DNA of 64,000 bases from JBKCUI01 sp052161605 (GCA_052161605.1 CP197409.1), one strand, 5' to 3'; shown: positions 37,801-40,690, counted from the first letter of the stretch. The notes: generated by a model not told the origin, from the letters alone. Translations and numbers: made by a program.

Positions 37801-38724
37801 TTAGCAGCGACCAATACTCGTTTTACGGTCTTGGGTGGAAACAGTCCAACGACGGTTTTGGTAAACCAAACTCAAGCATCAGCTCTAACGGCAGGCTCGT
37901 TTTCCGATCAGCACGGTCATTGGGTCGACCTGGCAACATCTTATGAGATCACAGGAAACACTCTGATCGTTCAGTTGACAACCGCTGGCGCGACTGGGCG
38001 AATCCAAGCGGATGCGATTCGAGTCATACGACTTGATACCCAGCGGGCCGATGTGACTCCGGTCGCAAATCCACCGGTCCCGACTTTGTCACAAGCGACA
38101 GCAGAATTGTTCGTGGCGGCTGGAATCGAGTTGTGGGGCCTAGCGGATTCCAATTGGCAACTGAAGACCCAGCCTCCGCAAGTGATCGTCAAAGATCTGC
38201 CAAGTGATGTCTTGGGGCTCGCCTCGGTCGACTCCCATACCATTTTCCTTGATGCCAACGCAGCGGGGCACGGTTGGTACTACGACGAAGAGCTAGCGAG
38301 AGCCTTGGTCGCAGGCGATGTAGCGAACAACTTGTACGCTTGGACCGGTAGTATGGACGGAAAGTTTGATTTGCTAAGCGTAGTTCTCCATGAAATCGGT
38401 CACCTTTTGGGCTATGAAGACAATGATTCTCGACAGGTAGCGCGATCAGTCATGTTGGATCGGCTTGGCCCGGACATGCGTCGCTTACCGGAACTGAAAC
38501 AAGAAATTGATGATGCTTGGTGCGAAGCAATTGCTGTCTACAGTTCGGATCGATTGATGAAGTCCTTGGGCAGCGAGTCGAATGATGTGCTATTACTCGA
38601 TGATGAACAACCACTCATGGGACCGCACATGCCCATCAGTAGGAACGACGAAGACTCGGAGCAGGACTCCGCTTGGAACGATCACATATTGGCAAAATGG
38701 GATCTAATGGACGACTTGCTTTAG
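13816..38724 (+). CDS. Giant (about 8,300 aa) LEPR-type secreted repeat protein with C-terminal matrixin-like domain
   Basis: One uninterrupted frame of 24.9 kb. GTG 13816 has GGGGG six bases upstream; GTG 13714 and ATG 13843 are alternatives, all giving about 8,290-8,336 aa. Near the N-terminus RRSLMESLEQRQMLAVDF is the planctomycete LEPR-XLL-type signature found on very large secreted proteins. Then come, in order: beta-strand-rich repeats of about 365 aa (15.1-21.0 kb), Gly/Ala-rich repeats (22.9-25.3 kb), a nested head/tail module (25.36-25.90 kb), a third repeat zone (26.1-27.7 kb), a long filamentous-adhesin-like section (27.7-32.7 kb), long-period GGxGxD calcium-binding-like units (32.8-34.6 kb), four golvesin-like modules alternating with three choice-of-anchor-D-like modules (35.2-38.05 kb) and a metallopeptidase with HEIGHLLGYED. 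No C-terminal membrane anchor is seen. It is best read as a surface filament or adhesin; which partner it binds is unknown. Confidence 0.9.
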   Translation: MIRQRKIRSMNRSAERQTSRSRVRRSLMESLEQRQMLAVDFDLSLHPAVEGFLLTAEKQGADYRLSLRDRSSPALPLQQLLLSVTPQNVSIAGSTGDDSLWIDFSTVTTVDANGNFNDVVPASITVNGLAGTDDVRFTGHTAVTGNLIVNAETILVGAGNYLSSGTGLQLNAAADLGTSQVSGVDVSQTGSVVAGVTVSGHLRATSIIVHATTSGTIESTGSTFTGSAENRFTDSATIIVSPGATIDGTQSVDLLAERGTTYSASGVAALNRIVGDTSITVGTAGQNTQITAGNSLSIRAVDNVRADAISPDLSLNLSSWLVPFAMDASSARNTFIGDTQVIVTDTVLSQFIGGGAGTRIEANRKTIGLTDVSSVSIAQSSPISDLSISLGGTYASNLLIGNVRAAITGGSLQATEASVSAVDDSILTATSDLAARTISEVFPSSGFSVGSSIAYNAAAGSGLVESALGAAQALAPETRSETPAEILARVYNASINIVGDFRIDAESRIGINSTVSNAAESIASTVFGSAGSAAAGVVATNYINAYTFAHLDFADDYEILGLPSLGQVLVGGDLEISAEDNGEIYANTKLVSSSIVTNHGGALLLPDLIDYFLPSDFVSSNQTAALIFGSKVRVLKGHTGGGESGKVYTYLGTGLDQDGNPTTFDLSTADFGDLDFWLPPPTAIFPEVMNVDDSNSVAVGGVVTFNDVRGGATATIKNANVDAGSVQVESIENAVILATVDSTVESSGGSAFGEGTSLAVNGTIATNSVLTYSSATITNSHITTTAAGDSNGAIYVSATNTSIVDAANNSVTKSGDTAGGAMLAFNTIGYVPQNALFNSMNTILTSNIGTKQPALTNASLLNTKVVAAGNVDVLASSTSSINSTVSNATTSAASALEGASGKAIGGVIASNMVASNVTAFIDSSGITPASDRIVQAGGNITVDANDSASITSDTSLLADSTTTNDGGSSLFGDFLTSLIMQYEYSSTSGAKNLVFGDKVRVASVYELPANAIDEDNFEAEAVYQYMGTAALVDLNATDYSDYGLWKKLEPFNMPEAGMNVSDSDSVAVGGLVVRNDVDGNVKAYLSYVTASSIGDITISATGNQNLDARTDSTVSSSGGSKFGDGVSLAINGVIVTNNMTGFSEAYTNNSSITTTSAGNDPDDAQGDFQLVAENTASFTAINTSSTQSGDTAAGVTLAFNRLGYAPDNLLFNTLQAIFGTILGGDAPVGAKAWMRNSPVSAANDVSVLAHNDAMLTAEVTNATASNAAAFTGASGMAAAAIVASNMVDSEASVTVDFTSSYLTTNNLNHGPMEAGGSITIRSRDRAGILSDTTLESTSQTTNLGEDAVLATFLSQFENTYTYTSNSGTRLVSPLTPVRIAPGYTGGGVPGGLYRFIGVATNANLGTEDYSNAARWTRVTFAIEDFLPNFGNVTESDSIGAGLLLIRNDVRSEVTTTIDRTHVNAIGNISIAALEQADIIATTSSLVTSSGGSNQGAGTSLAISGVIATNIVLSSAVVDLDASLISGGANLSVLAENRSGIDSSLNASVETGDTGAGVTAAFNLLGVRSLNLFGTLVDTLLGINSDLLIDAPAEVKAKVNNTPINVSGNVSVVGDNFAELNASVTNSVASNAGALTGASGKAASFILAANRVITEAEAGIEFANGFSNPTVNAGGSVDILAENRAGNYSNTKMVASSETINDGGLSIAKNSLMGLDPTPFTYLSSDGTQTVQFGDTVRLTRGHSAGGNGGSRYKYMGEEADLDLINTDFSDTGYWREVSLVRLIPSTGNISDSDSTAVGGIIIRNDVRSSVDAYLTNTTVTAVDDVSVQAIERAAITAAIDASVTSSGGSQTGSGTSLAVNGIIAVNLVLSSAEALVTDGTITTTDGDIIVHSENSSLLVARNKSSVETGDTGVGITLAYNTIGYETQDILSQTFDALFAGDWFARENASKVHAVVTNTPLVAGGGISVTADATATIRALVSNEVASNAGALSGASGKAGGAILSSNVVLADTKATIQKPNGGNGQATANGGDFIVQANDQANITANTKLLATSSTTNDGGLSLVFNAIADLIGYDFTDRSGVQTLSPLTIVLRDDADYTSFDFADVLSRGQRVLLEFDTEYAAKGDVFEYIGADDWEGVDLDIVDYSNTTLWRKLNGQIEQLYMYIGPTQSINLATTNYDDTNLWQTLPSIQPTDLIPGLSLNSTSSDSHGFGGLFVRNAVRTGVEALLDNYTVEVHGNLAVIANERATINANNDSTVTSSGGSMAGEGASVALNAIVATNAVQASAKALVERSSLTASAHGASLGDIEVEATNAARIRATTASTVEANGHGIGVTLAFNTVGYIPQNFLSNLVNVIAGNLLATKDPVQTFALINNSLINASGSVGTNARASGAIDALITYAGKTLSVTPAGGSDTLNVGATIALNTVATDTQAQINSPLSLTTGGDLTVSGNDNSRVIADVQTSSIAVGAGTGDSSGVAVGLTWARNELDNNVNAKIVNAGTQAAPAAVGGDLLVTTYRRGAIVATTTATAIGLAVSASGAKAVSGGGAIGVNYLAGSAVAEIVGSAIHVSGNIDSDGDATIRSDDASRIESLVRSVAGSVAVSGGKSPAFALGLSVAKNFIGWTTDQTDHDFTDNNTAAAVDQGEKVRILAGPLQGNVYLFVGRGLIHFGPPQVIDLTKENFEDRKRWKLASTRASEYSTLASVDGTVLNIVGHLSVTADSVSTIGAKVLSGAVAIGVGSQSSFGASIAGVVSVNTIESNVRASITNTPVIIADPTLPAIIADSIHVTADEAARIGSVAGAASIAASVTGQSGIAGSIGLSLAFNDLTGGASATMSNNGIVATRSGDLYVSSISRAAPLFDFSLAANSLSAALLDDASVQDLDNGDTTLIDEAAIDAAADKIILGHLAATLSANGEKLPTVDRLRGGWTYTTGDGTQTIQSGQTVLLERGYRSGGIGGDMYEYIGTTQSRDLGTQDYSNTAIWRRVDPELKLSILEPGKSWLLVTGDGTSYTLKLSAVDPTRLEVSRSSISAISVAASLAIGIGGQTGIAFSGAGAIAINSVQTQAEAIVDRSEITVAGSMNVSAASTAAIQATVVAASIAAGIGGSNGVGASIGVAVAQNNIGMGDNNETGTASIVAAVRQSDVHVSNGLSVISTADQTIGSTVFSGSVAIGGGGTAGIAASGSGVNAENRIGSHVVATIDYGTSGPIGEVTAASVEVLAADRSTITAYAAAVSLSAAIGGTVGGAISVGATYSKNVINTSVEASIKQSSVESTTGGITVDAAQLSSIQVFAGAASLALGLGGTAGIGISGAGADANNIINASTNAFALNSSLTSAGNIDIAADSNSTINATVLTASVGAGVGGTAGIGASIGVGLARNIIGYSPATVGFNHLSGATVNGLTLGTRVKIQSGVRVDEVYEYVGTNQAGSIDLRAMDYGDSKLWKRVDLLAGQSQVRAYLENTSVDAFGHLNQTAISRGTIEAEVFAGSIAVGGAGVAGVALSGAGVGAENRIATHVHAGIDGDANTRIEAREIVLIADDISAIKAKTGAASLAAAFGTVGVSISVGAAVAYNEIANDVSAFVSGLGMGLLARDGSLTLQASENATIVSETQAASIAAAVGGLGVGISGAGAGATNVILSDVSAYLENTEAVVQGDVTISATSSSTIRAEVFATSVALAGGGVAVGVSIGAAQANNFIGFDARGSVQSAGIRTWIDNASLIAHGELNQSAISTATIIATVNAGSAAAAIGGFGGAASGAGVGTVNKIGQTIESRITNSIGAGIASIGGSLIAEDNSTITADAQAASLAAALTVGAAVSVGVSLAENTISNITRAYIENATLKNPANFSTSSGTQSLTVGQRVRAASDYNPNLGRPGAIYEFLGLATDHESSAGSVFVNEGQLVRVSQGHTAGGSVGAVYRFNGIPDNYFSLNGTQTIGPGDRVRLAVTYDPTLGVGGAAYEFLGTDPTSINLSTENYLNALLWRDVSRVDLSIQDFSNTNLWTNVSSVALGSQDYFDTNVWREVVDDFSIQATENATIVASSRAASLSAGLAAASGGGANSINTINTTTSAFITSSEVVISGDLELNALETANASAVVGTLNVAAGIISVAAGGSVARVDFNGNVQSSINSSQVTARDIEMISSSTPKGVANGFGVNAGALAVGVSSATINVQPTVSTTISGTVNARSLHAGSMLNLPDSGETSSVKTTGSSGGLIGVDSTRSVVNNNANVTSSIANGATLMVSGATSLRSTGLGDHVVTADSYAFGLLAAGIASARVNNQSSVTSSIGTGVTFTGGSLSITADNSQAQFADTFAGSGGIAAGASASATTVNNGTTNVTIGNGSVIDLTGDLNITNHGDSEVNGRVRTFAGGLLAGAGARVNNTVNATTLTAIGGSVTINAAGIRVDTSSSSTKPDMDSENIRGTTGGLISGASAKSVSNFDFNTQITVGSNATLNITGSRVQPGSISLSTLNQIFARDKVNFTTGGAFSGASADSIIRNNANVSQVSIGTGATLTSLGDILLSARGTGDVKTKTNAETFGAATVAIANSISEITPHNTVNVGANATLRAFGDLNLAAGTSIDFNRDRYALDAKTDTFAGSAIPIDSIDSQSNLIQFNTINVAAGSLLESARDIRLHAERLGLADMSSTAKAVNWLSAASGALNSALGGQEMLGGSIFAEAYGVVQVEGTLRTGIHRHQELILGAVGMDGIPTGWDRDAGVITTYSASDGISFDFGTEILESGLMQQLDAARVNLELYRNTNTVLRDFYTTEISRIETELLSKGLAVIQADGSLTASEVYVMSVNVNPIWAQAGVIDVRADQLTGSGIIDAPSDASVNVINHTPAQLNILGVTIPEANGGLFLNGVRTGTNASLNDLNNPNGSANFAALPPVAPLTDGDGNPILPSITLTNTFDSNLIVDDDYTNPSIVVKGDVTNYSGSFTAFNQRGDIIYRASIRAANVTTIAGGSVFIDGLTSYSVGGDPYGKLKSLGNGIGAYNTQAALDKILEQSNQINLLGDTVIISAEFLNINGIIQSGKDVYSMTLDASVTNEINNIRRNPSGPRLTKLSKSNLDFTLFYDRVENKIVVREVRVSGGNIQLTGHILSTGAGSIRVLDGYGTIQIDNQTPFDVAIDRLDASQRGAGTLLIADKAKGTPSNPLATLVTESGTYEPDANWRYGFSVGMKTATRTTTTYGSSAWLGIDALAADPGNVRTGPNTEVLEQPRLLPAGSYFYKAGSALGDYTHSQQVNNLEPPRSYKTRQWSTSTWYGKKTEYQTWVDEIKQETVSTHTFRADRPIQITMFGAQEGNVSVTSNAGGNILIQGPILNPTGLTTLTSNASILQTNDGATIGGRQVVLNAGANIRDVRTNVNSSAPQAGVSASAPQRIDIYQASGVLPIININSTNRGLVQVGSQSGIVSAAHYAGNNNIIGGSIYLDGGTAGIGAEDRYLRIDSGNLTSNKVGATATQSIFLVETAGNMHVDQIISTIGDIGLVIVSGGLIDANDFAIRDERTYNELLNGVWSDLGLTEGSGALAKITETLETFAASKTREYHTYWKWRNTQADPTEFDPSHTIAVTGSELDFYQSFYESEGTAQGLTGADLQAYIDNAIATLENSRTQQYLTLHSTFAAYDRGGYDAGDLTASYIENFSYTLSDVEHDTLVGSIKVWTEEELLNTIGAGLMKEVTSTQVVIENDNLIGRNITVMALGGGVGTYSEPIIIDVTPRPLQLTNDERVALAAAERTDVVFVAGTIVTGTMNFTRDAVNGDQIIRNDGGDWLADGFQAGLFVRVKGDTGNITENQAFVRILDVTSDTLTIEHRSATVAETNRLVTITPVADDPNAPGIVITAIEVGQRDDVNITASGTLHVVAGDAVFIGSQNDFSIEYIQTSGILAVKTGGGIANGAVDPDAAMILSDDLLLEAATGGIGTQLLPIRLNLLPNASFTARAQESVYIVEHVGNLNVDSVFSRSGAINLTTLAGSILDNLGGDLNNLKSGQEIVLSAAGGSIGALGQWLKTDHPNTHIITATSTTHDVHLWEVFGDMRIGFIDAPQGDVNLRSHLSIVGTNGPALDVRGNSITLNALFGGIGAAGDELQIDSSYSADGLVTTSSLLGNTYVSELLGDLRLNTVSTGSEATAFISALSGRILNRVAVPDGKNILSGRVFLFASQDIGEDLIPIETIISNVEGQSTTGSTFIVNTGDLEVGGVVAGSPQGMLSGGRVRLIARSPVTVGEDIIAADDILIVATDSPGTGDDITILEDISIESTAGRVRLEAGDNITTLLGSSITAFLLIEILGGYNDVDDIGTEILIRGALAAPLSVIRGTDHEDLITITDEAITSGVVLIEGAGADDTITSHAVNGLDSPIIIYGDSLSYDYDFDTRVISAVHTRESGIGGSDTITHLGTGTAVLIGGADEDAITGGSGNVWAVGDEATVHLLNGRIISIESTGSGIGGNDVIDVGDGENIVIGGVGVDEITAGFGVNTILGDEGRVVFNEAGLLILAESTNPTIGSADLFNLGAGVYRVIAGAGDERIELGPGTNFVIGDAGRIRVNDDGTTTMESIAHEVSGDDEIIVSEGFNVIIGGSGADTIRVLPGPNGSSDQIGIALGDNGSMTFTSTGTLLSIQSNSSDPFGGDDIIELADGTNTVIGGVGSDLITAGGGRNVVFGDDGEAFFNSDGTLNTARSINHGFGGQDTIQLQGGVNVVVGGAASDLIEVGGGHNTLLGDEGEILNFYDSISGLLTSRIVRTLSGHIGGNDTIRAATGFNVVMGGAGADVIESYTLVGPQPDGFQPPQFIAMGDNGEAYFDGQDRLLSLETIEPSLGGNDTITTGNGHDIIVGGFGDDVIHGGGGNDIILGDTGRLTWEVRDGVWMLIQVTVTSENPAYGGNDTIHGGTGDDLIFGGTGNDTIFGGDGNDVILNYQATLNLPMLRPEAISGWGDLAYRSLLGTPLSMFDLQRHFVPLNAGGDVSVGNNVIHGGNGDDVFVITPGGVDVLNEETGYDSISFHLANAGIVFDLDRLDVPQFIYNPVTQTGPTVQINRNAPAPAVSPFENFIGTPYADLLYVNPIAVPRTVDMGQHIDDLVAFPGDEMRVRTFGNRVLDNGLVLSVSGLGDIHHYQVETIEWMGAAPLIFNNGTGNWTASGGATQQFRGAYMGDVFRGVSGPDSVAGWLVNGLTPGKYAVSVTWPNAGGAPVGSANFAAYNAEGDLRHQDIFDQRLLPSSYQTFATRWQDLTQPIFVDDYHIQLNTTGVQNNVAYFTDAMRIERMRLQSPEIRVIDLNINREVISGLSTADFGTTTVGNAVTRQFRIENHGDQPLLLNTRTVGSASPYREVNGLVLDALQRSSLPSGFTSATFGSNTVAPGESTILTVVFGANSIGQFQDDFVFETNDVDEALFAISLRGRSLAPVGQTTIIDNVNPGFSIVSGSFGVSVNGNAFGQQERLAQPTSDAAATWTFTNLEPGHYRISATWGGNATTAATAAPFTISSNGVSREVQVNQRMSPSAYDEAFQSNGATWMDLDEDFVVTGNTLTVRLQNSPTGVVFADAIRIERWVIPPVPAPRMIVTDLSNGNRLQNQNGVLDFGTTRLFGAVVRTIRVENQGRAYLEFTDAPNLPVGFSLAQPISVNGLQPGESTMIHVRFDATSPNNATAELRLFTNQPGNPIHAIRLTGTVQMEYVVDNGSPAGFSTNFATEAHRYSVGGTRAVSTNVGTGGVATWTFNNLTPGNYAVYASWSTSWNNRNGLSETAPFTISGGSSATTVLANQRLVPSDEITDLGSWAWLSNYTIVGGSLSVTLRDDDPVRAMQADSIRIFHLYEPKVELYSGGKRLTHESVLDFGDTPIGVPVSRNIRIHNPSENPLFLHSIGALPAGFSLTGFQPQFLAPGGNLNVTVTFTPTLFRVYNHQLALQSSDAGLATFNLMLRGRGLSTAQVLDDRSSAFRVVEGGFSTLDRAGVGLVNNTARFATNRSTTTGEWVITGLEPGVYRISTTWMADRLAATNTRFTVLGGNSPTTVLVNQTQASALTAGSFSDQHGHWVDLATSYEITGNTLIVQLTTAGATGRIQADAIRVIRLDTQRADVTPVANPPVPTLSQATAELFVAAGIELWGLADSNWQLKTQPPQVIVKDLPSDVLGLASVDSHTIFLDANAAGHGWYYDEELARALVAGDVANNLYAWTGSMDGKFDLLSVVLHEIGHLLGYEDNDSRQVARSVMLDRLGPDMRRLPELKQEIDDAWCEAIAVYSSDRLMKSLGSESNDVLLLDDEQPLMGPHMPISRNDEDSEQDSAWNDHILAKWDLMDDLL
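13885..13941 (+). other. LEPR-XLL-like N-terminal signature of the giant protein
   Basis: Encodes RRSLMESLEQRQMLAVDF, preceded by an Arg/Ser-rich stretch. The classical form is LEPRxLL; here Pro is Gln and the first Leu of the pair is Met. In planctomycetes this motif marks the N-terminus of large exported proteins and is thought to belong to an export or sorting signal; that role is known only by association. Confidence 0.75.
15100..20960 (+). repeat. Five long-period repeats of about 1.1 kb within the giant gene
   Basis: Each unit contains, in order, a SDSxAVGG...RNDV block, an SSGGSxxGxGtSLAvNGiIAtN block, a GDTaxGvtlAFNxxGY block, a GASGKAxGxIxaSN block, a TTNDGG block and a GDxVRLxxGHxxGGxxGxxYxYxG head/tail module. 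The SDS blocks begin near 15.89, 16.99, 18.11, 19.18 and 20.42 kb, a period of about 1.07-1.24 kb. The copies are clearly related as proteins but well diverged as DNA, so they are old duplications. Confidence 0.8.
22900..25340 (+). repeat. Gly/Ala-rich repeats (about 11 copies) within the giant gene
   Basis: Repeated units of roughly 50-90 residues with the core AxxxAASxAaxxGGxxGxGxSxGaGxxxNxI, for example GSVAIGGGGTAGIAASGSG, GAASLALGLGGTAGIGISG and QAASIAAAVGGLGVGISGAG. Each alternates with a strand-like segment ending in Thr-Ile (STI, GTI, ATI). Such patterns fit a beta-solenoid shaft. Some units carry inserted copies of the head/tail module. Confidence 0.75.
25355..25896 (+). repeat. Triply nested head/tail module in the giant gene
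   Basis: The recurrent module has a head (GDxVRLxxGHTxGGxxGxxYxYxG) and a tail (DLxxxDYSNTxLWRxV). Here three heads follow each other (VRAASDYNPNLGRPGAIYEF, VRVSQGHTAGGSVGAVYRF, VRLAVTYDPTLGVGGAAYEF) and then three tails (NLSTENYLNALLWRDV, DLSIQDFSNTNLWTNV, ALGSQDYFDTNVWREV). The order is that of one module inserted inside another, twice. Confidence 0.8.
26180..27700 (+). repeat. Third repeat zone (VNN...IGxGaxL units) of the giant gene
   Basis: About seven units of 60-75 residues with the shape GxxaGASAxsxxNNxxnVtIGxGaxLxxxGdLxxtxxgxxxv, for example GSGGIAAGASASATTVNNGT and GLISGASAKSVSNFDFNTQI. They are distinct from the two earlier repeat types but share their strand-and-turn character, in keeping with a continued beta-solenoid. 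Confidence 0.65.
32760..34600 (+). repeat. Long-period calcium-binding-like (RTX-like) units of the giant gene
   Basis: Nine to ten units of 57-69 residues. Each has a GGxGxDxI core (IGGSGADTI, IVGGFGDDVIHG), a GDxG turn (ILGDEGRV, LGDNGS), a strand pair and a closing GGNDTI (IGGNDVIDV, FGGQDTIQL). Classical RTX uses tandem nonapeptides; only the last units (GFGDDVIHGGGGNDIILGD, then GTGNDTIFGGDGNDV) approach that spacing. Calcium-dependent folding after export is the usual role of such motifs. Confidence 0.78.
35190..38045 (+). repeat. Alternating golvesin-like (4) and choice-of-anchor-D-like (3) modules of the giant gene
   Basis: Golvesin/CBD-like units of about 140 residues at roughly 35.19-35.62, 36.04-36.47, 36.84-37.26 and 37.60-38.04 kb, each with a WxxxGLxPGxYxVxxTW core and ending DAxRIxR. 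Between them lie units with DFGTTxxGxxvxRxxrIxNxG and LxPGExxxxxVxF, the mark of choice-of-anchor-D/ASPM-SPD-2-Hydin-like domains. They probably form a stalk of beta-sandwiches ahead of the peptidase. Confidence 0.75.
38090..38560 (+). other. Matrixin-like metallopeptidase domain of the giant protein
   Basis: Encodes LPSDVLGLASVDSHTIFLD (strand before the helix) and FDLLSVVLHEIGHLLGYED, a complete HExxHxxGxxD zinc-binding signature with His, Glu and His in place; HEIGH starts at base 38389. It continues SVMLDRLGPDMRRLPEL, a tail common on planctomycete secreted proteins. The domain may be active or may be a structural remnant used in processing; the sequence does not decide. Confidence 0.75.
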
Positions 38725-38745
38725 ACCCAGGCTGTAAATAAACGT

Positions 38746-38767
38746 GATTTGGTATGGACACCAAATC
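38746..38767 (+). terminator. Stem-loop between the giant gene and the outer-membrane gene (weak)
   Basis: GATTTGGT and ACCAAATC form a perfect 8-bp stem around ATGGAC, 22 bases after the giant gene's stop. There is no T-run, so it may be a weak terminator, an mRNA-stabilising hairpin or chance. Confidence 0.3.
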
Positions 38768-38834
38768 TTACATTGTGAATTATCCCCAATTAGCACTAAT
38801 GTTAGTGGACTGTCATTCGATCAAGAGGTAGAGA

Positions 38835-39866
38835 ATGCGAATATTCGTGTTGGTAATCATCGCGGTGACTGTATTTACAGGTCGCATTAAGGCAGATGAC
38901 GGGGCCAGATCAGCACTGCCGAACGATTACGGCTGGGATGGGAACGGACAGACGCAAACGACGTTTCAAGGAGCATCTTGCGATCTTGGCCCGTTTGGGA
39001 AATTCTCGGATCTTTTAGATTGCACTCCGTCGATCGTATTTGGACTTGATACGAGCTCTAACGAGAAGCGTAAGCCAAAACTCTTTGGCTCGGCAGAACT
39101 ACTGATCCTTAAGTATCATCGAGCCGACGGTAATCGCTCAGGAAACTATAGCCTCGTACCCGTGGTTGATACCGACGATGTCGATTTTAGTTCCCAAGCC
39201 GCCCCGAGAATGACGCTTGGATACCTGTTCGACTCTGGTATCGGGTTTCGTACTCGCTTCTTTCAATACGATGCAGATGCACCCGCCGTGTTTTTCGATT
39301 CCGTTGACGCATCGGCGAACATTAAGACGTTTACCATAGACATGGAACTCTTTGATCGAATTCGGCTGGGAAATCGTTGGGCGATGGAGCTAAGCGGCGG
39401 TATTCGCTACAACGAGTTCAAGGAGACGATGGAAAACTACCTGCCCATCGCTCCGATTCGAGAGAACATCTTTCGAGGCTTCGGCGGCGTGGCGGGTATC
39501 GAAGTCCAGCGAGCACTAGGTTCCAACGCTGCTTTGTATCTTCGCGGTCGAGGCTCTATTTCCACCGGTGACAAGATGGTCAACAACGGTCTCGATGGCG
39601 AGCCGAACGAAGCCGTTATTTTGACCAATAGCATCTTTGGAATAACCGAGTTTGGGGGTGGATTACAGTACTCGCAAAGCTTATTCAAGAACCGAGCCGT
39701 CATGGCCCTCCGCGGAGGTTACGAGTGGCAGATGTGGCACAACTATAGTTCCGCTTTCTCCACCATAACGAGTACTCCGAACAATCTTGCTCTAGCCCCA
39801 ACATTCGCGGGCCCAAGCGACGTTGGCTTTCACGGTTTCACCCTTGGTCTCGAGATGACCTACTAA
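38835..39866 (+). CDS. Outer-membrane beta-barrel protein (Lpg1974-like)
   Basis: 343 residues with an N-terminal signal peptide (MRIFVLVIIAVTVFTGRIKA, then DDG). The mature part has alternating amphipathic strands (FGSAELLILKYHR, RMTLGYLFDSGIGFRTRFFQ, WAMELSGGIRYNEFKE, AALYLRGRGSIS, MALRGGYEWQMWHNY) and ends with the aromatic C-terminal strand HGFTLGLEMTY, as expected for an outer-membrane barrel. The pattern resembles the Lpg1974 pore-forming family common in planctomycetes. AGAGGTAGAGA just upstream supports the ATG at 38835. It lies 110 bases after the giant gene on the same strand, so a joint role at the cell surface is plausible but unproven. Confidence 0.8.
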   Translation: MRIFVLVIIAVTVFTGRIKADDGARSALPNDYGWDGNGQTQTTFQGASCDLGPFGKFSDLLDCTPSIVFGLDTSSNEKRKPKLFGSAELLILKYHRADGNRSGNYSLVPVVDTDDVDFSSQAAPRMTLGYLFDSGIGFRTRFFQYDADAPAVFFDSVDASANIKTFTIDMELFDRIRLGNRWAMELSGGIRYNEFKETMENYLPIAPIRENIFRGFGGVAGIEVQRALGSNAALYLRGRGSISTGDKMVNNGLDGEPNEAVILTNSIFGITEFGGGLQYSQSLFKNRAVMALRGGYEWQMWHNYSSAFSTITSTPNNLALAPTFAGPSDVGFHGFTLGLEMTY

Positions 39867-39884
39867 TCATCATACGCCGAACCG

Positions 39885-40664
39885 ATGATACCCGAGGCGA
39901 TAGCAAACACGAACGAGTTCTACCATTTAAGATCGATCTTGTTGGGCCATGGCGTACCCTTTGCCTTTGAGCGATCAGCCCGTTTTCGAGACGGCGAACT
40001 ATCCGATCAACGCTGTTTGTTTACGATACCATTAGTCGATTTGGAAGATTGGTTACCCCGACAAGTTCTCTCGGTATGCAATAGCTGGAACGCACCACCT
40101 CAGGTGATCGAAACCATCTCGAGATACTTGAGTCGCGCGGAGCATGTTCATTTCGGGCTTGAGATCCAACCAGACTCAGTGACGACCAAGTGTTATCTGG
40201 AAGCGAACTTAGACCTGCGATTCTTGGGCTTTAAATGGACTAGCAGCGATACTAGTCGTCCCGCGATTCTCAGTCGCTATCGAGTCTTGAGGGGCGTTCC
40301 ATTAGATCGCTTTCAAAACCTTTGTGAACGTCTCGTCAGTAGCAACCAATTGTTCGCCATGATGTCCTTGTTCAAGAGTTTATTGACATCCGAAGAAGAG
40401 CTGAATCTGTTAGAGATTAGCGATGAGTCCACGGATCGTTGTTCGTATGATATCAACTGCTATGACTGTGAGAAAAGAGTTGGGGACTGCGAAGCGTTGA
40501 TGAATTCGATTATGTCTAGTTTCGGGATAGATCAATCGCAACGAAAGCGTTGGCTATTCGAAGTATCGAAACACATGATTGGAAACATAGGTATCGGAGC
40601 GGATAGAAACCAACGTCCTTTCGTAACCATCTATCACAAACCATCCAGTAGCGGCACGCTATAA
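39885..40664 (+). CDS. Hypothetical protein with a four-cysteine cluster
   Basis: 259 residues, no signal peptide or membrane helix, starting 18 bases after the outer-membrane gene with no strong ribosome binding site. I do not recognise the family. Visible features are a segment AEHVHFGLEIQPDSVTTKCY followed by LGFKW, a helical middle (NQLFAMMSLFKSLLTSEEEL), a cysteine cluster C-x5-C-x2-C-x6-C (CSYDINC, YDC, EKRVGDC) near residues 187-203, and a basic C-terminus (RPFVTIYHKP). The cluster could bind zinc or an Fe-S centre. The gene is convergent with the halogenase gene, the IS element lying between. An enzyme acting on the same small molecule as the halogenase is possible but is only a guess. 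Confidence 0.65.
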   Translation: MIPEAIANTNEFYHLRSILLGHGVPFAFERSARFRDGELSDQRCLFTIPLVDLEDWLPRQVLSVCNSWNAPPQVIETISRYLSRAEHVHFGLEIQPDSVTTKCYLEANLDLRFLGFKWTSSDTSRPAILSRYRVLRGVPLDRFQNLCERLVSSNQLFAMMSLFKSLLTSEEELNLLEISDESTDRCSYDINCYDCEKRVGDCEALMNSIMSSFGIDQSQRKRWLFEVSKHMIGNIGIGADRNQRPFVTIYHKPSSSGTL

Positions 40665-40690
40665 ATCGTTTAACCGCACGGGCAACGCCC

